Shown here in pieces: positions 1 through 5,733 of a stretch of DNA of 5,733 nucleotides. The notes below the pieces were generated by a model. It was not told where the DNA came from. It saw only the letters and a program-made list of their open reading frames with translations, and did not search any database. Position 1 is the first letter of the stretch. The number at the start of each line of letters is the position of its first letter. Location of the stretch: assembly GCA_903872255.1 (NCBI GenBank), contig CAIQJW010000101.1, positions 1 through 5,733 on the forward strand, in the 5' to 3' direction. The stretch comes from an uncultured delta proteobacterium (GTDB lineage Bacteria > Desulfobacterota > Syntrophorhabdia > Syntrophorhabdales > Syntrophorhabdaceae). Both the position numbers and the translations under genes were made by a program.

Positions 1-22
1 GATGACGGCGGGGGGATAGAAG

Positions 23-99
23 CCTTACGCCTTACGCCTTACGCCTTACGCCTTACGATTTACGCCTTACGATTTACGATTTACGATTCACGATTCACG
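23..99. repeat. Heptamer tandem repeat array, 11 units
   Basis: Eleven contiguous 7-bp units can be read by eye. Five copies of CCTTACG (23-57) are followed by ATTTACG, CCTTACG, ATTTACG, ATTTACG, ATTCACG and ATTCACG. All units share the core TNACG, and the variable bases change in order along the array. This pattern fits slipped-strand expansion with progressive mutation. Unit length is not a multiple of three, so a frame crossing the array shifts phase with each unit. The array overlaps the 3' end of the minus-strand gene and supplies its last codon and TGA stop. The units are directly adjacent, so this is not a CRISPR. Function is unknown. Confidence 0.9.
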
Positions 100-1045
100 A
101 CCCTAATCGTTTCACCAGTTCCGACGGCAAAATCACCTCGAGCCTTATAGGACCTTCGCCGAGAATATTTTCCAGCTTCACTTTCCTTTCGGCGAATGTT
201 TCCGCAAGTTCCCTGTCTATCGTGAGATGATAACCGACATTGCTGAGAAGGGCGTGGGCAATATGCGAAATATGCCGTTCTATCCTTTCCTGGCAGTATT
301 TTTTTCGCACGATGTCGAGGATAAAATCGATGTGGCGGTCCTGGAGAGGCAACCTGGGGCAGCTCTTCTTCCCGATGTTGACGACCCTGTTAAGAAGGCC
401 GAGCAGCCTTTTGCATGCTTCTCCCTGAGGGCCCTGCAGGTCGGGATGATAATCGTATTTTGGCAGAACATTCAACAGAACCGACCAGTTAAGGTCGTAT
501 TGAATGTGCTTCATGTCGGCCCAGACCTTTATATCGTAGACCGTATGCAGGGCCGCTGCACAATCCCTCAGAATCCCGGTTTCCTGATCGTGCCACCCGA
601 AAGGCCCCGAATGGTCCACCGGCGCTTTCGGAGCATCACGGAGTACGGAAGCTACATGCTCGTAAAGCCGGGGATGGGCATGTTCGCCTACCATATCGTC
701 ATGGCCGCTTATGATCTCAAGCTGGTCATAAAGATCCACGATGGCCCGCCAGTGGGCCGTATCAGCCCGGTCACTCTTGGGCCATCTTTCGAATGTGTCA
801 ATATTATCAGTAATTTGAAAGGTGTCTGTGACACAAAGCCCGCCGCGGTTCATATGGATAACAAAATCGAGTTCCATTTCGTCCACGGAGGTAACGAGGC
901 TTAATTTTTCAGTCTCAAAGAGTTGCCACAATGACGCGATCGCCTGCTTTTCGGGTATAAGCCCATTGTCAACGATACTGCCCCGCGCGGCGAGATCAAG
1001 GATATAATAATCGACATAGGCATTGGGATGCCGTGTTCCTGCCAT
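95..1045 (-). CDS. Hypothetical protein, 316 aa, unrecognised
   Basis: I do not recognise this protein. The ATG at 1045 is the first possible start, because an in-frame TGA lies two codons upstream. It is preceded by GGGTGATAC, a partial match to the Shine-Dalgarno consensus. The product looks soluble, with no signal peptide or membrane segment. Its N-terminus has a strand-like stretch with an Asp (YYILDL, D17), then a helix and a strand ending in VTSVDEMEL (about 51-59). Near residue 177 is an ADMKHI motif. This order loosely recalls a PIN-like nuclease fold (early Asp, a Ser-x-x-x-Glu region, a later Asp with His), but spacing and length are not typical and I would not name it so. The C-terminal third is rich in Lys, Arg and His and probably helical, with several cysteines (C211, C229, C251). 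The last residue and stop codon lie in the heptamer repeat, so the original C-terminus may have been altered. The gene is divergent from the chaperone operon. A long plus-strand frame opposite it (227-904) is judged a shadow. Confidence 0.65.
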   Translation of the reverse strand: MAGTRHPNAYVDYYILDLAARGSIVDNGLIPEKQAIASLWQLFETEKLSLVTSVDEMELDFVIHMNRGGLCVTDTFQITDNIDTFERWPKSDRADTAHWRAIVDLYDQLEIISGHDDMVGEHAHPRLYEHVASVLRDAPKAPVDHSGPFGWHDQETGILRDCAAALHTVYDIKVWADMKHIQYDLNWSVLLNVLPKYDYHPDLQGPQGEACKRLLGLLNRVVNIGKKSCPRLPLQDRHIDFILDIVRKKYCQERIERHISHIAHALLSNVGYHLTIDRELAETFAERKVKLENILGEGPIRLEVILPSELVKRLGS

Positions 1046-1259
1046 GTATCACCCGTATTTCCATTCCATCGTATACTGATCGATGCGCCTTATCGAGTAA
1101 GAGCTAAGTTTCCCTGATGAGTATGAGTATCAGCGACAAACCGTAAATCTGCTTAAATATCCTTCCCCTGATCCCCTGCTGTCATTATAACAAATGTTAA
1201 ACAGAATAGAAGAGATATTTATGGCACGTTCCGGTCATATCAGGATCTTTGCTTTGTCA

Positions 1260-1288
1260 TTGAAATAAGAGCGGTTTCCCTATATTTT
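1260..1288 (+). promoter_or_regulatory. Possible sigma-70-type promoter for the DUF89/J-protein operon
   Basis: TTGAAA (1260-1265) and TATTTT (1283-1288) are separated by 17 bases. TATATT (1281-1286) is an alternative -10 with a 15-base spacer. Transcription would start close to 1295, almost on the ATG at 1296. That would give a leaderless or nearly leaderless transcript and would fit the lack of a Shine-Dalgarno sequence there. The match is only moderate in an AT-rich stretch, so this is tentative. The rest of the divergent region (1046-1259) holds a perfect minus-strand TATAAT (plus 1184-1189) without a good -35, a short CTGAT/ATCAG inverted repeat (1114-1133), and no RNA gene or terminator that I can see. 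Confidence 0.3.
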
Positions 1289-1295
1289 ATTGTCC

Positions 1296-2114
1296 ATGAA
1301 AGTAATGGAACCATGCCTGGCATGCCTCAAAGGACTTATCAAAAAGACTATTTCGCTATCGGGAGGCAATGAACGGGTCACGGGTTCATCGCTCGATCTT
1401 CTCGATAGCCTCTATACGCGGGACGCGACCCCGCCCGCCTTAGCGAACATTCTCCTCGATCATATAAGGCGCTTTACCGGAGTTTACGACCCGTACGCAA
1501 CAATAAAATACCGGGAATACAGGGAGGCTCTCTCATTTATCAAAGATCTCAAGGGCAAAAAACCCGTTTGCCTGTCCGACTGTATTCAGGTCTCGGCCCT
1601 GGGAAATTCAACGGATTTTTTCACGGGCGGGTCATTCGACCAGGGATCATTTGCACTCAAGGGCGACATGGACAGGATCGAAGATACTCTCAGTTCCGAG
1701 GCTGACGAGATACTCATTCTCGGCGACAATATGGGGGATTTTATCTTTGATGCCCCTCTGGCGCGCTTTCTCGAGAAGCAGGGGAAAACGGTTCTTTATG
1801 CCGTGAAAGGAAGTCCCGTGCAAAACGACATTTCAATGGAAGACATCGCCCGCCATCGTCTAGAAAATACCTATTCTTCCATCATATCGACAGGAAAGGC
1901 ACATGTCGGGCTTGCCAGTCAAGATATCGCAGGAGTGATAGAGAGATTATGGAAAGGTGACGGGCCTGTCATAGCGAAAGGCATGGGAAATTTCGAGACG
2001 ATCACTGAATTTGACGATGAACGTCAAGTGGTATATATAATGAAGGTAAAATGCCCCGCCGTAGCCAGTGCCGTAGACAGCGAGATCGGGACATTCATAG
2101 CTTACGTGAGGTGA
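1296..2114 (+). CDS. DUF89 / ARMT1-like metal-dependent damage-control phosphatase homologue
   Basis: The protein (272 aa from this ATG) matches the DUF89 family, whose studied members are metal-dependent phosphatases thought to remove damaged or excess phosphometabolites. Motifs in order: an N-terminal C7-x-x-C10 pair in MKVMEPCLACL, as in archaeal AF1104-type subfamily I members; DPY-x-x-IK (65-71); GNSTDF (103-108); GDNMGDFIFD (143-152); KGSPVQND (171-178); and AKGMGNFE (227-234). D144 and N145 correspond to the family's Asp-Asn metal ligands, with a later Asp (D178 or D183) as the likely third. The usual DNxGE reads DNMGD here, a conservative change. A TTG at 1290 and an ATG at 1305 are alternative starts. 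ATG 1296 best fits family N-termini, and no convincing ribosome-binding site decides. It is the first gene of a three-gene operon, and its stop codon lies inside the ribosome-binding site of the J-protein gene. The substrate cannot be told from sequence. Confidence 0.85.
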   Translation: MKVMEPCLACLKGLIKKTISLSGGNERVTGSSLDLLDSLYTRDATPPALANILLDHIRRFTGVYDPYATIKYREYREALSFIKDLKGKKPVCLSDCIQVSALGNSTDFFTGGSFDQGSFALKGDMDRIEDTLSSEADEILILGDNMGDFIFDAPLARFLEKQGKTVLYAVKGSPVQNDISMEDIARHRLENTYSSIISTGKAHVGLASQDIAGVIERLWKGDGPVIAKGMGNFETITEFDDERQVVYIMKVKCPAVASAVDSEIGTFIAYVR

Positions 2115-2116
2115 TC
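2108..2116 (+). promoter_or_regulatory. Ribosome-binding site overlapping the upstream stop codon
   Basis: GAGGTGATC is a nine-base match to the complement of the usual 16S rRNA 3' end. It ends five bases before the ATG at 2122. The TGA stop of the DUF89 gene (2112-2114) lies inside it. This suggests translational coupling of the two genes and supports the chosen J-protein start. Confidence 0.85.
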
Positions 2117-2121
2117 AAGCG

Positions 2122-3060
2122 ATGGCAGTGAACCAGGATTATTACGAACTCCTCGGCGTTTCAAAGACCGTATCCGCAGAAGATATAAAGAAGGCATACC
2201 GGAAAATGGCATTGAAATATCACCCCGACCGCAATCCGGGCAACAAAGAGGCCGAGGAAAAATTCAAAAAGATCAACGAGGCATATGCCGTTTTAAGCGA
2301 TCCGGAAAAACGTAAACAGTTTGACCAGTTCGGTATGGGAGGTTTTCAACAGCGTTACAGCGAGGAAGACATATTCAGGGGATTCAATGTCGGTGATCTT
2401 TTTAAGGACCTGGGATTCGGCGGCGGCGACATCTTCAGCATGATATTCGGGGGGCGGGGCGCTCCCCCCCGGGGCGGCGGCCGTCAACAGAAACAGCAGC
2501 AGTCCTGGGATTTCGGTGATTATATAACACACGAGCAGCACGGAGCCGATGCAGCCCGCGATCTCGACCTGCGCTATGAACTGGAGATCCCATTCATGGA
2601 CTCCATTCATGGAGCAGAAAAGAGAGTATCGCTGGCCACACAAACGGGGACTGAAGAGGTCAACGTGAAAATACCAAAAGGCATCACTACCGGCAAGAAA
2701 CTGAGGTTGAAAGGGAAAGGCAATATAGGCCGGTCCGGGCAGCGCGGCGACCTGTATATCACGATAAAAGTCGGCGAACACCCGGTTTTCAAACGCATCG
2801 GCGACGATCTTCATGTAACCCAGGAGGTAAAGGTTACCGATGCTCTTCTCGGGACGGTCATTGAAGTGCCCTCTATCGCAGGGCCTAAACGGGTGACCAT
2901 ACCGCCGGGTGTAAAAAGCCATTCCAAGGTCCGCTTGAAAGGCCTTGGCGTCCCGGACCAAAACGGGGATGAATATGTGGAAGTCATTATCGATATCCCG
3001 AAAAAGCTGACCGAAAAACAAAGAATGCTTTTGGAAGAACTGAGAAAGGAAGGCTTATAA
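2122..3060 (+). CDS. Class B J-domain co-chaperone (CbpA/DnaJ-like, no zinc finger)
   Basis: This cytoplasmic J-protein (312 aa) is expected to stimulate the DnaK ATPase and deliver unfolded clients. The J domain covers about residues 6-70, with the KKAYRKMALKYHPDRNPG helix II/loop region, the catalytic HPD at 34-36, and the helix III/IV stretch ending in DPEKRKQFDQFG. A Gly/Phe-rich linker (about 71-111, including GFGGGDIF and MIFGG) is followed by a Gly/Arg/Gln-rich segment (112-128). The CxxCxGxG repeats of class A DnaJ are absent. The first substrate-binding beta domain starts near 147 (DLDLRYELEIPF) and contains VKIPKGITTGKKLRLKGKG. The second (about 222-293) contains VTIPPGVKSHSKVRLKGLG. 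The C-terminal helix (TEKQRMLLEELRKEGL) is typical. Length fits CbpA-type proteins. It has a strong ribosome-binding site, sits seven bases after the DUF89 gene, and abuts the next gene. It may be annotated cbpA or dnaJ2, but I leave the symbol empty because orthology was not tested. Confidence 0.95.
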   Translation: MAVNQDYYELLGVSKTVSAEDIKKAYRKMALKYHPDRNPGNKEAEEKFKKINEAYAVLSDPEKRKQFDQFGMGGFQQRYSEEDIFRGFNVGDLFKDLGFGGGDIFSMIFGGRGAPPRGGGRQQKQQQSWDFGDYITHEQHGADAARDLDLRYELEIPFMDSIHGAEKRVSLATQTGTEEVNVKIPKGITTGKKLRLKGKGNIGRSGQRGDLYITIKVGEHPVFKRIGDDLHVTQEVKVTDALLGTVIEVPSIAGPKRVTIPPGVKSHSKVRLKGLGVPDQNGDEYVEVIIDIPKKLTEKQRMLLEELRKEGL

Positions 3061-3840
3061 ATGCTTCCACGAAGACATATCCTTGATGTCTGGGAACTTA
3101 TCAAGGATATGGAAGACCTGAAATCGATGGCCACGATCACGCTTGCCATTGATGCCATCAAGTACATGCACAATGAACCGAAAAAGGACCACCTCGTCGA
3201 GGCCCTTGAATTGAATGAGTTCATATGCTTTATGTTCCCGGCCAAGCGTCCGAAGAACAGATCGCTTCTTTATCATGTTGTCTCAGATCTGCTAGGGCTC
3301 TTGATGTACGGCGTTCCCAACACGAGAAAATATACGATCAATAACATCGAGACGATCAATTATTCCGAAAAGAACATGGAAATATATCCCGTCATTGAAG
3401 TATGGAATATGCTCAAAACAAAGGTGAAAAGAAGGAAGAATGAGACCGATGATATCATAGACGGGTTTCTACGCAAGATCCGCGTTGAAATGGACATCCT
3501 CGAAAGGTTCCCTTTTGTGGAAGAGGTCTTTGCGGAGTCGAAAGACCGGGTCAAGGAGTGGCTTCCTTCATTTGCAAGCTATTATGACGAAAATAAGAAA
3601 ACAGTGCGGGGCACCTATGATAAATGGTGGGCGACCTGGTTATGTAATGGAAGCAAGGAGGAGATCCTTGGGGCCATGGTCGACCGTCTTGCGTCGCAGG
3701 CCGAGCACGAGTATGACACCGCTATAAACAAAGACGAGGTATTTTCGTCGATCATCTCAAACCGTGAGGCCAATCGGGCCGAAAATGAGCAGTTCACGCA
3801 CTGGTATAAGGAAGGCGTAAATTTATTGTTAAAAATTTAG
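3061..3840 (+). CDS. Unrecognised helical protein downstream of a J-protein, 259 aa
   Basis: I do not recognise this family. The ATG follows the J-protein's TAA with no gap. The ribosome-binding site (AAAGGAAGG, 3045-3053) lies inside the end of the J-protein gene, so the two are almost certainly co-translated. The product is highly charged and probably all helical. There is an amphipathic N-terminal region (about 8-58), a hydrophobic helix at 67-84 that contains His and Asp and so is unlikely to span a membrane, and a basic stretch TKVKRRKNETDD (120-131). An acidic, aromatic middle follows, then a conspicuous YDKWWATW patch (186-193) and a Glu/Asp/Asn-rich C-terminal helix ending in HWYKEGVNLLLKI. 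It has only two cysteines (C56, C195) and no visible nucleotide-binding or catalytic motif. The position after a CbpA-like gene is where many bacteria encode the modulator CbpM, but this protein is about 2.5 times longer and shows no MerR-like start. A role as J-protein partner or adaptor is inference from position alone. No terminator follows it; the groESL promoter begins ten bases later. Confidence 0.85.
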   Translation: MLPRRHILDVWELIKDMEDLKSMATITLAIDAIKYMHNEPKKDHLVEALELNEFICFMFPAKRPKNRSLLYHVVSDLLGLLMYGVPNTRKYTINNIETINYSEKNMEIYPVIEVWNMLKTKVKRRKNETDDIIDGFLRKIRVEMDILERFPFVEEVFAESKDRVKEWLPSFASYYDENKKTVRGTYDKWWATWLCNGSKEEILGAMVDRLASQAEHEYDTAINKDEVFSSIISNREANRAENEQFTHWYKEGVNLLLKI

Positions 3841-3849
3841 CGAGCGGGG

Positions 3850-3878
3850 TTGACAAGAAGTTACCCTAATCCTTATAT
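3850..3878 (+). promoter_or_regulatory. Sigma-70-type promoter of groESL
   Basis: A perfect -35 box TTGACA (3850-3855) is followed after 17 bases by TTATAT (3873-3878). TATATT at 3874-3879 is the overlapping alternative with an 18-base spacer. Predicted transcription start is near 3885, inside the left arm of the CIRCE-like repeat. The boxes resemble housekeeping sigma-factor promoters and not the E. coli sigma-32 type, which fits repressor-based heat-shock control. The promoter begins ten bases after the stop of the previous gene, so readthrough from that operon may also reach groESL. Confidence 0.75.
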
Positions 3879-3883
3879 TAATT

Positions 3884-3910
3884 TTGGCAATCATTTTTAG
3901 TTATTGCTAA
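3884..3910 (+). promoter_or_regulatory. CIRCE-like operator (probable HrcA binding site), divergent half-sites
   Basis: TTGGCAATC (3884-3892), nine bases, then TATTGCTAA (3902-3910). The canonical CIRCE element is TTAGCACTC-N9-GAGTGCTAA. Each half here matches 7 of 9 positions, and the 9-9-9 spacing is exact. The two halves are also complementary to each other at 7 of 9 positions, with GCAAT/ATTGC replacing GCACT/AGTGC symmetrically. The site sits just downstream of the -10 box and upstream of groES, the usual CIRCE location. HrcA, the heat-labile repressor that binds CIRCE, is not encoded in this window. The architecture is seen directly; HrcA binding is inferred. Confidence 0.6.
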
Positions 3911-3939
3911 TTCAACAATCAAGAAAGGAGTGTGAAACA

Positions 3940-4230
3940 ATGAAGGTTAAACCATTACAGGACAGAATTCTTGTCAAGAGAATCGAGGAAGAGGAGAAAA
4001 CAAAGGGCGGTATAATCATTCCTGATGCCGCAAAAGAAAAACCGCAGGAAGGTAAGGTTGTTGCGGTTGGCGACGGGAAGACCCTCGAAAGCGGTAAGAA
4101 AGCACCGTTGACAGTGAAACCTGGAGATAAGATCCTCTTTGGCAAATATTCAGGCACAGAGATAAAGGTCGACGGCGAAGAGCATCTCATTCTCAGGGAA
4201 GATGACGTTCTTGCTGTTTTTGAAGATTAA
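3940..4230 (+). CDS. groES: Co-chaperonin GroES (Hsp10), complete
   Basis: The 96-residue product has the normal GroES length. GroES forms the heptameric lid of the GroEL chamber in the cytoplasm. Visible features are the N-terminal MKVKPLQDRILVKR beta strand and the mobile loop region (about 16-33) with the GroEL-contacting GGIIIPD (23-29). After these come EGKVVAVGDG (37-46), the roof-loop region (about 47-56), PGDKILFGKYSGTEIKVDG (61-79) and the closing strand HLILREDDVLAVFED. The ATG at 3940 is chosen because AAAGGAG (3924-3930) lies nine bases upstream and family N-termini begin with MK-x-(K/R)PL. A TTG at 3904 in the same frame would add twelve residues but falls inside the operator-like repeat. 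groEL follows after 21 bases on the same transcript. Expression is probably controlled by the promoter and CIRCE-like repeat upstream. Confidence 0.98.
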   Translation: MKVKPLQDRILVKRIEEEEKTKGGIIIPDAAKEKPQEGKVVAVGDGKTLESGKKAPLTVKPGDKILFGKYSGTEIKVDGEEHLILREDDVLAVFED

Positions 4231-4251
4231 TAAGGAAGGAGGAATATAAGG

Positions 4252-5733
4252 ATGGCTAAAGAAATAAAGTACGATCAGGCTGTAAGGGAGGCGCTCCTGA
4301 AAGGCGTTAACACACTGGCTGACGCAGTCAGGGTGACCCTGGGACCCAAAGGCAGAAACGTTATTCTGGAGAAAACATTCGGTTCCCCGACGGTAACAAA
4401 AGACGGCGTAACCGTGGCAAAAGAGATCGATCTTGAAGACAGATTTGAAAATATGGGCGCTCAGATGGTCAAGGAAGTAGCCAGCAAGACAAGCGATGTC
4501 GCCGGTGACGGCACGACAACAGCGACCGTGCTCGCCCAGTCGATCTATCGCGAAGGCGCAAAGCTCGTAGCGGCAGGCCATAACCCGATGGAACTCAAAC
4601 GCGGCATCGATAAGGCAGTTGAGACCATCATCGAGGAATTGAAGAAACTTTCCAAACCGACAAAAGACCAGAAAGAGATCGCACAGGTCGGAACAATTTC
4701 GGCAAATAATGACGACACGATAGGCAATATCATTGCCGAGGCCATGAGCAAGGTCGGCAAAGAAGGCGTCATCACTGTAGAAGAAGCGAAGAGCATGGAA
4801 ACAACACTCGATATCGTCGAAGGTATGCAGTTCGACAAAGGCTATATTTCACCGTATTTCGTGACCAATCCCGAGAAGATGGAAGCGGTCCTTGACGAGC
4901 CTTTTATCCTGATCAACGAGAAGAAGATAAGCAACATGAAAGACCTCCTGCCGATCCTCGAGCAGGTTGCAAAAATGGGCAAGGCCCTTCTCATCATCTG
5001 TGAGGATGTTGAAGGCGAAGCCCTGGCAACACTTGTTGTCAACAAGCTGAGAGGCACCCTCAAAATTGCTGCAGTCAAGGCCCCAGGTTTTGGCGACAGA
5101 AGAAAAGCAATGATGGAAGATATCGCGATCCTTACCGGCGGTCAGATGATATCCGAAGAACTCGGCATCAAGCTCGAGACCATTACGCTTAAAGATCTTG
5201 GACAGGCCAAAAGGGTTGTTATCGATAAAGACAACACCACGATGGTTGACGGCTCCGGCGATAAGAAAGACATCGAAGGCCGCGTAAAACAGATCCGTAC
5301 CCAGATCGACGAGACAACCTCAGATTACGACCGTGAAAAACTGCAGGAAAGGCTTGCGAAACTCGTTGGCGGCGTGGCAGTTATCAACGTAGGCGCAGCA
5401 ACCGAATCTGAAATGAAAGAGAAGAAGGCACGCGTCGAAGACGCCCTCAATGCAACGAAGGCAGCCGTGGAAGAAGGGATTGTCCCGGGCGGCGGCGTAT
5501 CCTTTATCAGATGCATCGAAAAACTTAACCACTTGAAGCTCGAAGGTGAGAAGCAGTTTGGCGTCAACATCGTGAAAAAAGCCCTCGAAGACCCGCTGCG
5601 CTGGATTGCAATGAACGCCGGCCACGACGGCTCGATCATTATCGAGAGAGTTAAGAACGGTAAAGGCAACTTTGGTTTCGACGCTGCAAAAGAGGAATAT
5701 GTTGACGATATGACGGCGGCAGGCATCATTGAC
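4252..5733 (+). CDS. groEL: Chaperonin GroEL (Hsp60), 3' end beyond the window
   Basis: GroEL forms the double-ring ATP-driven folding chamber capped by GroES. The first 494 residues are present with no stop or frameshift; about 50 C-terminal residues should lie beyond the window. AAGGAGG (4236-4242) is nine bases before the ATG. Visible signatures include VTLGPKGRNV (28-37) and the ATP-site GDGTTTATVLA (85-95), where D86 corresponds to E. coli D87. The apical domain (about 190-375) contains GYISPYF and KAPGFGDRRKAM. The intermediate-domain KKARVEDALNAT contains catalytic D397, equivalent to E. coli D398. The GGG nucleotide-binding loop is at 413-415. All key ATPase residues are intact, so it should be active. 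The protein starts MAKEIKYDQA, one residue shorter than E. coli before the first conserved block. The segment PLRWIAMNAGHDG has Trp where PLRQ is usual. It is the second gene of the groES-groEL operon. Confidence 0.98.
   Translation, partial: MAKEIKYDQAVREALLKGVNTLADAVRVTLGPKGRNVILEKTFGSPTVTKDGVTVAKEIDLEDRFENMGAQMVKEVASKTSDVAGDGTTTATVLAQSIYREGAKLVAAGHNPMELKRGIDKAVETIIEELKKLSKPTKDQKEIAQVGTISANNDDTIGNIIAEAMSKVGKEGVITVEEAKSMETTLDIVEGMQFDKGYISPYFVTNPEKMEAVLDEPFILINEKKISNMKDLLPILEQVAKMGKALLIICEDVEGEALATLVVNKLRGTLKIAAVKAPGFGDRRKAMMEDIAILTGGQMISEELGIKLETITLKDLGQAKRVVIDKDNTTMVDGSGDKKDIEGRVKQIRTQIDETTSDYDREKLQERLAKLVGGVAVINVGAATESEMKEKKARVEDALNATKAAVEEGIVPGGGVSFIRCIEKLNHLKLEGEKQFGVNIVKKALEDPLRWIAMNAGHDGSIIIERVKNGKGNFGFDAAKEEYVDDMTAAGIID

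Noticed and set aside
23..99. CRISPR array
   Set aside because: The repeat units are 7 bp and contiguous, with no spacers.
227..904. Plus-strand frame of 225 codons opposite the 316-residue gene
   Set aside because: It lies wholly inside the longer minus-strand gene, has no clear ribosome-binding site, and its composition (irregular Pro, Met and Cys, no domain pattern) looks like an antisense shadow.
1099..1107. AAGAGCTAA, which matches a CIRCE right half at 7 of 9 positions, upstream of the DUF89/J-protein operon
   Set aside because: The matching left half is absent at the required N9 spacing (1081-1089), so it is not a CIRCE element.
1221..1268. A 15-codon frame (MARSGHIRIFALSLK) in the divergent intergenic region, a possible leader peptide
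   Set aside because: It has only a weak purine stretch upstream, no codon-run or attenuator-like hairpin, and frames this short arise by chance.
2293..3021. Minus-strand frame of 242 codons opposite the J-protein gene
   Set aside because: The plus strand encodes an unmistakable J-protein here; the antisense frame is rich in Phe and Leu with no recognisable motif.
3259..3312. Transmembrane segment in the 259-residue protein
   Set aside because: The hydrophobic stretch (residues 67-84) contains His, Ser and Asp and looks like a buried amphipathic helix.
3904..3939. TTG start extending GroES by 12 residues
   Set aside because: The extension covers the operator arm and ribosome-binding site and does not fit GroES N-termini; ATG 3940 is well supported.
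4150..5729. Several minus-strand frames opposite groES and groEL
   Set aside because: They are shadows of the highly conserved chaperonin genes, with Ser/Leu/Phe-rich products and no start signals.

Overview
The window is a bacterial chromosome segment with roughly balanced base composition and strong Shine-Dalgarno sites. It carries a protein-folding gene cluster. GroES, GroEL and the class B J-protein look like those of anaerobic Desulfobacterota (the former Deltaproteobacteria) or nearby phyla. That placement is a family-level impression and was not tested by a search.

Layout from left to right. Positions 23-99 hold eleven copies of a 7-bp tandem repeat that drifts in sequence along its length. 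The repeat supplies the stop codon of a minus-strand gene (95-1045) encoding a 316-residue protein I do not recognise. A 250-bp divergent intergenic region follows. A tightly packed plus-strand operon comes next: a DUF89/ARMT1-like damage-control phosphatase homologue (1296-2114), a class B J-protein without a zinc finger (2122-3060), and an unrecognised, probably helical 259-residue protein (3061-3840). The first junction has a ribosome-binding site overlapping the upstream stop codon. The second is a direct stop-start junction. Ten bases after this operon lies a good sigma-70-type promoter (3850-3878). It is followed by an inverted repeat with the exact 9-9-9 layout of the HrcA operator CIRCE but divergent half-sites (3884-3910). 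Then come groES (3940-4230) and groEL (from 4252, cut by the window end after 494 codons).

How the genes may work together: GroES/GroEL form the folding chamber, and the J-protein would deliver clients to DnaK, which is encoded elsewhere. The DUF89 protein may repair or remove damaged phosphorylated metabolites. The unrecognised protein is a candidate partner of the J-protein because of its position, where many bacteria carry the small modulator CbpM. The operon linkage is visible in the sequence; a shared function is inference. The main items for a second look are the CIRCE-like operator, the unknown gene after the J-protein, and the drifting heptamer array at the end of the minus-strand gene.
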